Assembly: GCA_017461825.1 (NCBI GenBank)
Contig: JAFTXB010000084.1
Span: 1 to 5,792, forward strand
Length of the DNA: 5,792 nucleotides
Source of the DNA: Clostridia bacterium
Lineage (GTDB): Bacteria; Bacillota; Clostridia; Oscillospirales; CAG-272
Direction: 5' to 3'
Part shown: one piece after another, positions 1-5,254 of the stretch
How positions within the stretch are numbered: position 1 is the first letter of the stretch
Layout: every line of letters begins with the position of its first letter
Made by a program: the position numbers and the translations under genes
The notes under the pieces: model-generated
The model's database searches: none
What the model was told of the DNA's origin: nothing
Seen by the model: only the letters and a program-made list of their open reading frames with translations

Positions 1-10
1 AAGCATATAA

Positions 11-32
11 CGCCAAGGGGGCTTGTTTTTTT
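11..32 (+). terminator. Possible 3' end of an upstream Rho-independent terminator
   Basis: A G-rich segment (CCAAGGGGGCTTG, 13-25) runs straight into seven T residues (26-32). Inside the window it can form only a 4-bp CAAG/CTTG hairpin with a GGGG loop. It may instead be the descending arm of a longer terminator whose first arm lies to the left of the window. The same bases also supply the -35 of the candidate promoter at 23-52, so the assignment is weak. Confidence 0.3.
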
Positions 33-52
33 GTGAAGCGAATGTGTATAAT
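23..52 (+). promoter_or_regulatory. Candidate sigma-A promoter upstream of the zinc-ribbon gene and ftsH
   Basis: A -35-like TTGTTT (23-28) is followed after 18 bp by a perfect -10 TATAAT (47-52). A transcript starting near 59 would have a leader of about 125 nt before the ATG at 183. A second -10 lies downstream at 119-124, so either or both could drive the two-gene operon. Confidence 0.45.
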
Positions 53-94
53 TTCCGAAAAATGAATGAAATGTAACAAAAAGGCAAATTTGTT

Positions 95-124
95 TTTATT
101 CAGTTTATAATTAATGGGTATAAT
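95..124 (+). promoter_or_regulatory. Second candidate promoter, perfect -10 with weak -35
   Basis: TATAAT at 119-124 is a perfect -10. The best -35 at legal spacing is only TTTATT (95-100, 18-bp spacer) within a T-rich stretch. Initiation near 131 would give a leader of about 50 nt before the ATG at 183, which is more typical than the leader from the upstream candidate. Confidence 0.35.
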
Positions 125-182
125 ACTGTTGTTATAACGGCGTTTGCCGATATCGGACAAAAAGAAAGGTGCTTTACAGACA

Positions 183-599
183 ATGAAACAATGGCTTTCC
201 CGAATGGGACAAAGGTTTGCGCGTTTTATGTACGGCAGATACGGAACCGATGAGCTGAATCGATTTCTCATGATCATTTCGCTTATTTTGTTGTTGCTTG
301 CGTGCTTTCGTCCCCTCATGTTTTTGTACATTCCCGCTCTTGCGATACTGATTTGGACATATGTGCGTTGTTTTTCACGCAAGATCGCAAATCGACGAAA
401 AGAAAACGAAGTTTATCTGAAACTAAAACGTCCCATAACCAATTTTTTTGCTTTGCAAAAAAACAAGCACCGCGACCGAAAAACGCATTGCTATTTCAAA
501 TGCAAGTCCTGTCGTGCGGTTCTGCGTGTTCCAAAGGGCAAAGGCACCATTGACGTGACCTGCCCCAAATGTGGAAAAATAACAGTGAAACACACCTGA
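183..599 (+). CDS. Small two-helix membrane protein with C-terminal zinc ribbon
   Basis: This is a 138-residue protein of unknown function. A basic, aromatic N-terminal segment (MKQWLSRMGQRF..., with MYGRYGTDEL at about 17-26) leads into two hydrophobic helices at about 28-42 and 45-61. They are joined by a short FRPL turn and suit a membrane hairpin. A strongly basic linker (about 64-102) follows, then a zinc ribbon with CxxC pairs C107/C110 and C127/C130 and a further Cys at 103. Between the pairs is the segment VLRVPKGKGTIDVTCPKC, typical of rubredoxin-like ribbons. I recall similar small two-helix zinc-ribbon proteins in Clostridia but know of no demonstrated role. I chose the ATG at 183 because an AAAGGTG-like ribosome site (164-170) lies 12 nt ahead; the in-frame TTG at 144 has none. 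The stop is 19 bp before ftsH with no terminator between, so they are probably co-transcribed. A role as a membrane partner of FtsH is inference only. Confidence 0.8.
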   Translation: MKQWLSRMGQRFARFMYGRYGTDELNRFLMIISLILLLLACFRPLMFLYIPALAILIWTYVRCFSRKIANRRKENEVYLKLKRPITNFFALQKNKHRDRKTHCYFKCKSCRAVLRVPKGKGTIDVTCPKCGKITVKHT

Positions 600-618
600 A
601 AAAGGAGAACAAGGAAAA

Positions 619-2439
619 ATGAACGAGGTAAAAAAACCGAGAAAACCGATGCTTTTTTATTACGGCATTGTGTTTTTGGTGCTGTTTTTGATCAATTTTA
701 TTGTGATGCCCTACATCACGGGGCAGCGGATCAAGGAGGTTGATTACGGCACCTTTATGTCCATGACCGAAGAGGGAAATATCAGTTTGGTGCAGATCGT
801 GGATTCCGAAAACTATATCCTGTTTACCGATAAAGAGGAAACACAGATCTACAAAACCGGAATCGTGGAGGATCCCGCGCGAACCGAGCGGCTGTACGCG
901 GCAGGTGCAAGCTTTTCGGGAGAGATCCTTGAGAAACCGTCAGCATTGTCGCAGTTGCTTTTTAACTGGATTTTGCCCATCGCTGCGGTTATCTTTATCG
1001 GACAGCTTATTTCGCGCCACATGATGAAAAAAATGGGCGGACAAAACTCCATGATGTTCAATATGGGCAAGAGCAATGCCAAAATCTATGTAAAATCGTC
1101 GGACGGTATCAAATTCTCGGATGTTGCGGGCGAGGATGAGGCAAAGGAGAGCCTTTCGGAGATCGTCGACTATTTGCACACCCCCAAAAAATATGAGGAG
1201 ATCGGTGCCAAAATGTCCAAAGGACTGTTGTTGGTCGGCCCTCCCGGAACGGGCAAGACCATGCTTGCCAAGGCGGTTGCGGGGGAAGCAAATGTTCCGT
1301 TTTTCTCCATGTCGGGCTCGGAATTTGTGGAAATGTTTGTCGGTATGGGCGCGTCAAAGGTAAGGGATCTGTTTAAGCAGGCAAAGGAAAAGGCTCCCTG
1401 CATTGTTTTTATCGATGAGATCGATGCCATTGGCGGCAAGCGTGACAGCATCGGCGGCGGACGAAATGATGAAAGAGAACAGACACTAAACCAGCTGCTC
1501 ACCGAAATGGACGGCTTTGAAGGCAACACGGGTGTAGTCATATTGGCGGCAACCAACCGCCCCGAAACGCTTGATCCTGCTTTGACCCGCCCCGGGCGTT
1601 TTGACCGCCGTGTGCCCGTGGAGCTGCCCGATCTGAAGGGGCGCGAGGAGATCCTCAAGGTCCATGCAAAAAAGATCAAGATCGAGGCGGATGTTGATTT
1701 TAACCGTATCGCACGCATGGCGTCCGGTGCATCGGGCGCGGAACTTGCCAATATCGTCAACGAGGCGGCTCTCCGTGCCGTCCGTCAGGGCAGAAATGCC
1801 GCAACGCAGGCGGATCTCGAGGAAAGTATTGAAACCGTTATCGCAGGCTATCAAAAGAAAAATGCCATTCTTACCGACAAGGAAAAAATGGTGGTTGCGT
1901 ATCATGAGATCGGTCACGCGTTGGTTGCGGCAAAGCAGTCAAATTCGGCACCCGTGCAAAAAATCACCATCGTTCCGCGCACGTCGGGAGCTTTGGGGTA
2001 TACCATGCAGGTGGATGAGGGCAATCACTATCTGATGACACGTGAGGAGATCGAAAATAAGATCGCCACTTACACGGGTGGCAGAGCGGCGGAAGAGATC
2101 GCAATCGGATCGATCACTACGGGCGCATCCAACGATATCGAGCAGGCAACAAAGCTTGCCCGTGCCATGATCACACGCTTTGGTATGAACGATGAATTTG
2201 GTATGGTGGCGTTTGAGAATGTGACCAATCAGTATCTTGGCGGTGATACCTCGCTTGCTTGCTCCGCCGATACCCAATCCGAGATCGACCGCAAGGTGAT
2301 CGCGCTTGTGAAAAAACAACATGAAAAAGCAAGGGATATTCTGTCCGAAAACCGTCAAAAGTTGGATCAATTGGCGCAATATCTTTATGAAAAGGAATCG
2401 ATCACAGGTGACGAATTTATGCGGATCTTGAATGCATAA
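619..2439 (+). CDS. ftsH: ATP-dependent membrane zinc metalloprotease FtsH
   Basis: FtsH is a hexameric membrane-anchored AAA+ protease that unfolds and degrades misassembled membrane proteins and some cytosolic regulators. This copy has 606 residues, near the usual bacterial length, and appears intact. A first membrane helix (about 11-32) is followed by an external domain (about 35-110) and a second helix (about 112-132). The AAA domain carries Walker A GPPGTGKT (207-214), the pore-loop segment around F240-V241-G242, Walker B IVFIDEID (262-269), and the second region of homology around ATNRP (311-315) with arginine-finger candidates R324 and R327. The protease domain carries HEIGH (429-433; H429, E430, H433). 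The likely third zinc ligand is D506 in GASND. HEIGH replaces the commoner HEAGH but keeps the HExxH residues. The C-terminal tail is short, ending soon after the coiled, charged segment at 560-606. AAAGGAG (601-607) lies 11 nt before the ATG. It is the second gene after the zinc-ribbon protein. Confidence 0.97.
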   Translation: MNEVKKPRKPMLFYYGIVFLVLFLINFIVMPYITGQRIKEVDYGTFMSMTEEGNISLVQIVDSENYILFTDKEETQIYKTGIVEDPARTERLYAAGASFSGEILEKPSALSQLLFNWILPIAAVIFIGQLISRHMMKKMGGQNSMMFNMGKSNAKIYVKSSDGIKFSDVAGEDEAKESLSEIVDYLHTPKKYEEIGAKMSKGLLLVGPPGTGKTMLAKAVAGEANVPFFSMSGSEFVEMFVGMGASKVRDLFKQAKEKAPCIVFIDEIDAIGGKRDSIGGGRNDEREQTLNQLLTEMDGFEGNTGVVILAATNRPETLDPALTRPGRFDRRVPVELPDLKGREEILKVHAKKIKIEADVDFNRIARMASGASGAELANIVNEAALRAVRQGRNAATQADLEESIETVIAGYQKKNAILTDKEKMVVAYHEIGHALVAAKQSNSAPVQKITIVPRTSGALGYTMQVDEGNHYLMTREEIENKIATYTGGRAAEEIAIGSITTGASNDIEQATKLARAMITRFGMNDEFGMVAFENVTNQYLGGDTSLACSADTQSEIDRKVIALVKKQHEKARDILSENRQKLDQLAQYLYEKESITGDEFMRILNA

Positions 2440-2450
2440 AGATAAAGAAC

Positions 2451-2479
2451 TTGCAAAAACAGATAAAATATGATATACT
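2451..2479 (+). promoter_or_regulatory. Extended -10 promoter for the deacetylase gene
   Basis: TTGCAA (2451-2456) and TATACT (2474-2479) are separated by 17 bp. A TG at 2471-2472 makes TGATATACT, a textbook extended -10. Initiation near 2486 gives a leader of about 30 nt before the ATG at 2516. No hairpin terminator lies between the ftsH stop and this promoter, so some readthrough from ftsH is possible. Confidence 0.7.
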
Positions 2480-2503
2480 CTTAACAGCTGAATACTTCAC
2501 TGT

Positions 2504-2510
2504 GGAGGTG
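2504..2510 (+). promoter_or_regulatory. Strong ribosome binding site fixing the deacetylase start
   Basis: GGAGGTG matches the anti-Shine-Dalgarno sequence over seven bases and sits 5 nt before the ATG at 2516. This close, near-perfect site decides the start and predicts efficient translation. Later in-frame ATGs (codon 6, for example) have no comparable site. Confidence 0.8.
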
Positions 2511-2515
2511 ACAAT

Positions 2516-3226
2516 ATGAACACGAAAAAAATGAAGGCCGTGACCTTCAGCTATGACGACGCTGTCACGCAGGATCAAAGATTGATCGAGCTGTTTGACC
2601 GCTACGGACTGAAATGTACGTTCAATCTCAATTCGGGCTTGCTCGGTAAAGCGGGTATGCTGATACGGGAAAACGTCACGGTTGCGCATGTCAAGCCCCG
2701 TCCCGAGGAGATCCGCGCGATTTACGCAGGGCATGAGATCGCCGCGCATACCTTGACGCATCCGAGTCTCAAAGAGCTGGATGACGCGGAGATCGTACGG
2801 CAGGTGGAGGAGGACAGACTGGCGCTTTCCGAGCTGGCGGGCTACGAGGTGGTTGGCATGGCGTACCCCGGGGGGACGCAGTACATTGACGACCGCACGA
2901 TCGAACTAGTGCGAGAAAAAACGGGGATCCGATACGCTCGCACCACCACGTCCACGCACAGCTTTGAACCACAGACCGATCTGATCCGCTTCGATCCCAC
3001 CGTCTACCACCATGTCGAGTTTGACAAGCTGTTTGAACTGGCAAATGAATTTCTTACGCTCAAGCCCGATACGCCCAAGCTCTTTTATATTTGGGGACAC
3101 GCCTATGAGTTTGATATTCACAACACATGGGCAAAAATGGAGAAATTTTGCCAACTGATCTCCGGGCAGGACGATATCTTTTACGGCACCAACCGCGAGG
3201 TTTTGCTGGGAGAAGATTGGATATAA
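2516..3226 (+). CDS. Polysaccharide deacetylase-like protein (NodB fold, CE4 type), cytoplasmic
   Basis: This 236-residue protein belongs to the NodB-homology superfamily of metal-dependent deacetylases that remove acetyl groups from amino sugars. Motif 1 is FSYDDA (11-16), with D14 as the likely base and D15 as metal ligand. Motif 2 is HTLTH (78-82), giving metal ligands H78 and H82. AYPGG (116-120) matches the motif-3 proline/glycine loop. H195 in WGHAYEF fits the late catalytic histidine. The layout, with FNLNSGLLG (36-44) and the WGHxYEF end, resembles the subgroup named after the NodB-like domain of gellan lyase; that match is from memory. There is no signal peptide, membrane helix or wall-binding domain, so it should act in the cytoplasm, perhaps on an imported or stored sugar; the substrate is unknown. 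The usual Gly after the two Asp is Ala16 here. It has its own promoter and appears monocistronic, between ftsH and the glycine-riboswitch unit. Confidence 0.85.
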   Translation: MNTKKMKAVTFSYDDAVTQDQRLIELFDRYGLKCTFNLNSGLLGKAGMLIRENVTVAHVKPRPEEIRAIYAGHEIAAHTLTHPSLKELDDAEIVRQVEEDRLALSELAGYEVVGMAYPGGTQYIDDRTIELVREKTGIRYARTTTSTHSFEPQTDLIRFDPTVYHHVEFDKLFELANEFLTLKPDTPKLFYIWGHAYEFDIHNTWAKMEKFCQLISGQDDIFYGTNREVLLGEDWI

Positions 3227-3252
3227 GGCGCTTGATCGAAAAAAGTTGAAAA

Positions 3253-3278
3253 AAGGGGCTTGACAAAAAGAGCCCCTT
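3253..3278. repeat. 8-bp perfect inverted repeat overlapping the -35 of the riboswitch promoter
   Basis: AAGGGGCT (3253-3260) and AGCCCCTT (3271-3278) are perfect inverted copies 10 bp apart. The last T of the left arm is the first base of the -35 TTGACA (3260-3265), and the right arm lies in the promoter spacer. On the + strand the right arm is followed by TTGTGG, not a T tract, so it is a poor terminator for the deacetylase gene. On the - strand the stem is followed by six T residues. It could be an operator for a repressor or a weak terminator. Confidence 0.6.
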
Positions 3279-3288
3279 GTGGTACAAT
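3260..3288 (+). promoter_or_regulatory. Near-consensus promoter for the glycine-riboswitch/symporter transcript
   Basis: A perfect -35 TTGACA (3260-3265), a 17-bp spacer and TACAAT (3283-3288) form the best promoter in the window. A TG at 3280-3281 makes it an extended -10 (TGGTACAAT). Initiation near 3295 would place the GC hairpin at 3304-3322 at the very start of the RNA. Such a strong promoter suits a leader whose main control is premature termination. Confidence 0.88.
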
Positions 3289-3303
3289 ATATAGCATCTT
3301 GCA

Positions 3304-3322
3304 GCCGCCGGCATTCGGCGGC
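3304..3322 (+). other. GC-rich 5' hairpin of the riboswitch leader
   Basis: GCCGCCG (3304-3310) pairs perfectly with CGGCGGC (3316-3322) around a 5-nt loop GCATT. It lies about 10 nt after the expected transcription start and before the first glycine aptamer. It is not part of the glycine-riboswitch core as I know it. It may protect the 5' end of the RNA or insulate aptamer folding. Confidence 0.65.
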
Positions 3323-3352
3323 GGACGAATCGAACAACCGTCCCGTTAAAGG

Positions 3353-3425
3353 CGGTCGGGAAAGTGACGCGCGCGTCTGCCGAAGGAGTAACACTCTCAG
3401 GAATCCGAAAGGATAAAACCGATCG
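3353..3425 (+). promoter_or_regulatory. Glycine riboswitch, first aptamer
   Basis: The glycine-aptamer signatures TGCCGAAGGAGTAA (3378-3391) and CTCTCAGG (3394-3401) are present, so this is an RNA sensor of free glycine. P1 is CGGTCGG (3353-3359) with CCGATCG (3419-3425), including one G-U pair. P2 pairs GAAAGT (3360-3365) with ACTCTC (3393-3398) and has an A-C mismatch where G-C is usual. A GACG/CGTC hairpin (3366-3377) follows. The stretch after CAGG is longer than the usual short A-rich linker and can form ATCC-GAAA-GGAT (3403-3414), a GNRA-capped hairpin. This aptamer is more divergent than the second. Confidence 0.88.
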
Positions 3426-3450
3426 CAAAAAAGCAGATCCAATCGGTTTT
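3415..3450 (+). other. Nine-pair linker helix competing with aptamer-1 P1
   Basis: AAAACCGAT (3415-3423) is perfectly complementary to ATCGGTTTT (3442-3450) across an 18-nt loop. Its first arm contains most of the 3' strand of aptamer-1 P1 (3419-3425), so the helix and P1 exclude one another. The linker between the two P1 stems is 37 nt, longer than the roughly 10-15 nt I associate with tandem glycine switches. Confidence 0.6.
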
Positions 3451-3462
3451 GCTTTCAGGGAA

Positions 3463-3532
3463 CTCTGGAGAATCCCGTAAGGGTGCCGAAGGTGCAAGGC
3501 GATGGCCGAATCTCTCAGGCAAAAGGACAGAG
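3463..3532 (+). promoter_or_regulatory. Glycine riboswitch, second aptamer
   Basis: This aptamer is close to canonical. P1 pairs CTCTG (3463-3467) with CAGAG (3528-3532). P2 pairs GAGA (3468-3471) with the TCTCTC run (3511-3516). A CCC-GTAA-GGG hairpin lies at 3474-3483. The conserved GCCGAAGG (3485-3492) with GCAA (3494-3497) is followed by CTCTCAGG (3512-3519) and CAAAAGGACAG (3520-3530). Together with the first aptamer it forms the tandem arrangement known for glycine riboswitches. The gene below is an amino-acid symporter of the family expected for glycine transport, which supports the assignment. Confidence 0.95.
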
Positions 3533-3593
3533 AAAATACGTATCTTTTATGCTTTAAACAAGCAGTCATTTTCTTTTCGTGCTTTTTCTTTGG

Positions 3594-3621
3594 AGAACGG
3601 TCTCAGCGATCGTTCTTTTTT
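3594..3621 (+). terminator. Rho-independent terminator of the glycine riboswitch
   Basis: AGAACGGTC (3594-3602) pairs with GATCGTTCT (3608-3616) with one G-U pair around a 5-nt TCAGC loop, then T runs through 3621. It lies after the second aptamer and before the symporter start, so it is the expression platform for transcriptional control. A segment just upstream (3584-3592) can pair with the 3' strand of aptamer-2 P1, which offers a route for ligand-dependent folding. The direction of the switch cannot be settled by eye. Confidence 0.88.
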
Positions 3622-3628
3622 CTATTTC

Positions 3629-3635
3629 GGAAAGG
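3629..3635 (+). promoter_or_regulatory. Ribosome binding site deciding the symporter start
   Basis: GGAAAGG lies 9 nt before the ATG at 3645 and after the riboswitch terminator. It rules out the in-frame GTG at 3579, which precedes the terminator stem and would force 22 extra codons through terminator DNA. Confidence 0.75.
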
Positions 3636-3644
3636 TTTTTAATT

Positions 3645-5048
3645 ATGGAAGCATTTATGCAAGGACTGTTAAAGGTCGTACAAACGGTCAATCTGTATCT
3701 TTCGGATTATATTCTGATCGTTTTGCTCATCGGTGCGGGACTGTATTTTACGGTGCGCACAAGGTGTGTGCAGGTTCGCTGCTTTGGAGAGGGTATGAAG
3801 CGCGTGTTTGGCGGGTTGACCCTGAAAGGCGAAAAGCACGGAAAAAGCGGTATGAGTTCGTTTCAGGCACTTGCTACCGCAATTGCGGCGCAGGTGGGAA
3901 CCGGCAACGTGGTGGGTGCCTGCGGCGCGATCCTCATCGGAGGTCCCGGTGCTATCTTTTGGATGTGGGCGATTGCATTTTTTGGCATGGCAACCATTTA
4001 TGCCGAGGCAACGTTGGCACAAAAGACCAAGGTATACACCGAGGACGGTGAGGTCTTGGGCGGTCCCGTATATTACATCCGCAAAGCTTTTAAGGGCGGC
4101 TTTGGTAAGTTTCTTGCCGTGTTTTTCTCGGTAGCGATTATTCTGGCGCTCGGATTTATGGGAGGCATGGTGCAGTCTAACTCGATCGGTGAGGCTTGCA
4201 ACACCGCATTCGGAATTCCCACTTGGGTGTGCGGAATCGTTGTTGCGGCTGTCGCGGGACTTATCTTCCTCGGCGGCATTCAGCGTATCGCATCGGTGAC
4301 AGAGAAGGTCGTGCCCATCATGGCGTGTCTCTATATTATGGGGACTATTGTGCTCCTTTGCATGAATATCACACGTGTTCCCGAGGCATTTGGCTTGATC
4401 TTTAAATATGCCTTCAACCCCACTGCGATTATCGGCGGCGGCTTGGGCTATGCACTGAAAACCGCGATCAGCCAGGGTGCCAAGCGCGGACTCTTCTCCA
4501 ACGAGGCAGGTATGGGCTCCACCCCTCACGCGCATGCCGTAGCAAAGGTCGAAAAGCCACATGACCAGGGCGTGACGGCAATGATCGGCGTGTTTATCGA
4601 TACCTTTGTCGTTCTCACCCTCACAGCTCTTGTCGTTATCACTGTATTTTATACCGCGGGCGGTGAGCTTGCCAACGGCTACGATGCAGCGACAAGTACG
4701 TTAAATAAAACCAATCTGGCGCAGTCGGCGTTTGCATCGGTGTTTGGCGATGCGATCGGAAACGGTTTTGTGGCAATTTGTCTGCTGTTCTTTGCCTTTA
4801 CCACCATCGTGGGCTGGTATTTCTTTGGTAAGCAGAATGTCGTTTATCTGTTCGGCAAAAAGGCGGTCATCCCTTACACCGTTATTTCGCTTCTGTTCGT
4901 ATTCTTGGGCTCGATCCTCTCAAACGATCTCGTTTGGGAGCTGACCGATACCTTTAACCAATTGATGGTGATTCCCAACGTCATGGCACTTATTGCACTG
5001 GGCGGTGTCGTTGCGGCAATCGCCAAGGGCGGTGACAAGGATCTTTGA
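3645..5048 (+). CDS. Sodium:alanine/glycine symporter, AGCS family
   Basis: This 467-residue inner-membrane transporter imports small neutral amino acids (alanine, glycine) with sodium. The AGCS signature GGPGAIFWMWAIAFFG is complete at 99-114. The conserved early segment ALATAIAAQVGTGNVVG (75-91) and the helix-8 segment SNEAGMGSTPHAHA (285-298) are intact. About ten or eleven hydrophobic spans start at residue 20 and end near 458. Residues Q177-N179 and T387/W391 lie where I recall the substrate site of the archaeal homologue AgcS, judged by eye. The length is normal and there is no frameshift. I placed the start at the ATG with the GGAAAGG site. It stands alone under a tandem glycine riboswitch, which makes glycine the most likely physiological substrate; the family alone would allow alanine as well. 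A strong terminator follows directly. Confidence 0.96.
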   Translation: MEAFMQGLLKVVQTVNLYLSDYILIVLLIGAGLYFTVRTRCVQVRCFGEGMKRVFGGLTLKGEKHGKSGMSSFQALATAIAAQVGTGNVVGACGAILIGGPGAIFWMWAIAFFGMATIYAEATLAQKTKVYTEDGEVLGGPVYYIRKAFKGGFGKFLAVFFSVAIILALGFMGGMVQSNSIGEACNTAFGIPTWVCGIVVAAVAGLIFLGGIQRIASVTEKVVPIMACLYIMGTIVLLCMNITRVPEAFGLIFKYAFNPTAIIGGGLGYALKTAISQGAKRGLFSNEAGMGSTPHAHAVAKVEKPHDQGVTAMIGVFIDTFVVLTLTALVVITVFYTAGGELANGYDAATSTLNKTNLAQSAFASVFGDAIGNGFVAICLLFFAFTTIVGWYFFGKQNVVYLFGKKAVIPYTVISLLFVFLGSILSNDLVWELTDTFNQLMVIPNVMALIALGGVVAAIAKGGDKDL

Positions 5049-5063
5049 TCTACCTATAAAAAT

Positions 5064-5105
5064 AAAAGCGACTGTTGCATTTTGAAGTGCAACGGTCGTT
5101 TTTTT
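5064..5105 (+). terminator. Strong Rho-independent terminator after the symporter
   Basis: GTTGCA (5074-5079) pairs with TGCAAC (5088-5093) around an 8-nt loop. The stem extends outward through CGACT/GGTCG with one wobble and then into A/T pairs (AAAA at 5064-5067 with the T tract). Seven T residues end at 5105. It begins 15 bp after the stop and should insulate the MITE-bearing region downstream. Confidence 0.92.
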
Positions 5106-5167
5106 AAGGTGCGAATTGTCAATGCGTACGAAATTCCAAAGCGTTATAAAAATTCACATTTTCTACA
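5106..5167. other. AT-rich spacer with no recognisable feature
   Basis: Between the symporter terminator and the first candidate promoter there is no credible ORF, ribosome site, hairpin or repeat that I can see. Confidence 0.6.
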
Positions 5168-5196
5168 TTGAAAGAAATATATAATCATGATATAGT
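5168..5196 (+). promoter_or_regulatory. Candidate sigma-A promoter upstream of the MITE
   Basis: TTGAAA (5168-5173) is followed after 17 bp by TATAGT (5191-5196). A TG at 5188-5189 forms the extended -10 TGATATAGT. The same design is used at 2451-2479. It points toward the gene at 5589, and without the inserted element its leader would be about 70-75 nt. Confidence 0.6.
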
Positions 5197-5212
5197 ATTA
5201 TTAAAAAAAACC

Positions 5213-5238
5213 TGTAACCTTTTGCGAAAAAAAGCGTC
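5213..5238 (+). promoter_or_regulatory. Candidate ECF-sigma promoter
   Basis: TGTAAC (5213-5218) followed by 16 bases and CGTC (5235-5238) matches the spacing and flavour of Gram-positive ECF promoters such as the SigW class (TGAAAC-N16-CGTA). The spacer holds short complementary CTTTT and AAAAG runs. Initiation would fall near 5245-5248, just before the MITE insertion point. That suggests the gene at 5589 belongs, or belonged, to an envelope-stress or similar ECF regulon. This is a motif match by eye only. Confidence 0.5.
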
Positions 5239-5243
5239 TTATT

Positions 5244-5254
5244 ATATGAAACGA
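5244..5254 (+). repeat. Left target-site duplication of the MITE (11 bp)
   Basis: ATATGAAACGA occurs exactly at 5244-5254 and again at 5557-5567, directly abutting the two ends of the inverted-repeat element. The match stops on both sides of each copy, so the duplication is exactly 11 bp. Confidence 0.88.

Noticed and set aside
106..111. Another TATAAT as a promoter -10
   Set aside because: No -35-like hexamer at 16-18 bp and no extended -10 TG; probably chance in AT-rich DNA.
144..182. TTG start for the zinc-ribbon protein (13 extra residues)
   Set aside because: No ribosome site precedes it, while the ATG at 183 has an AAAGGTG-like site 12 nt upstream.
1170..1760. 196-codon - strand open frame within ftsH
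   Set aside because: Antisense to the AAA domain; Ser/Pro/Arg-rich shadow of conserved coding sequence.
3579..3644. Upstream in-frame GTG start for the symporter (22 extra residues)
   Set aside because: It lies before the riboswitch terminator stem, has no ribosome binding site, and the ATG at 3645 has GGAAAGG at proper spacing.
3449..4051. 200-codon + strand open frame across the riboswitch and symporter start
   Set aside because: It is made of aptamer and terminator sequence and then an out-of-frame reading of the symporter; the protein is Arg/Gly/Cys-rich with no domain.
3669..4562. 297-codon - strand open frame
   Set aside because: It is antisense to conserved symporter helices, with His/Cys/Arg-rich low-complexity output and no supporting ribosome site.
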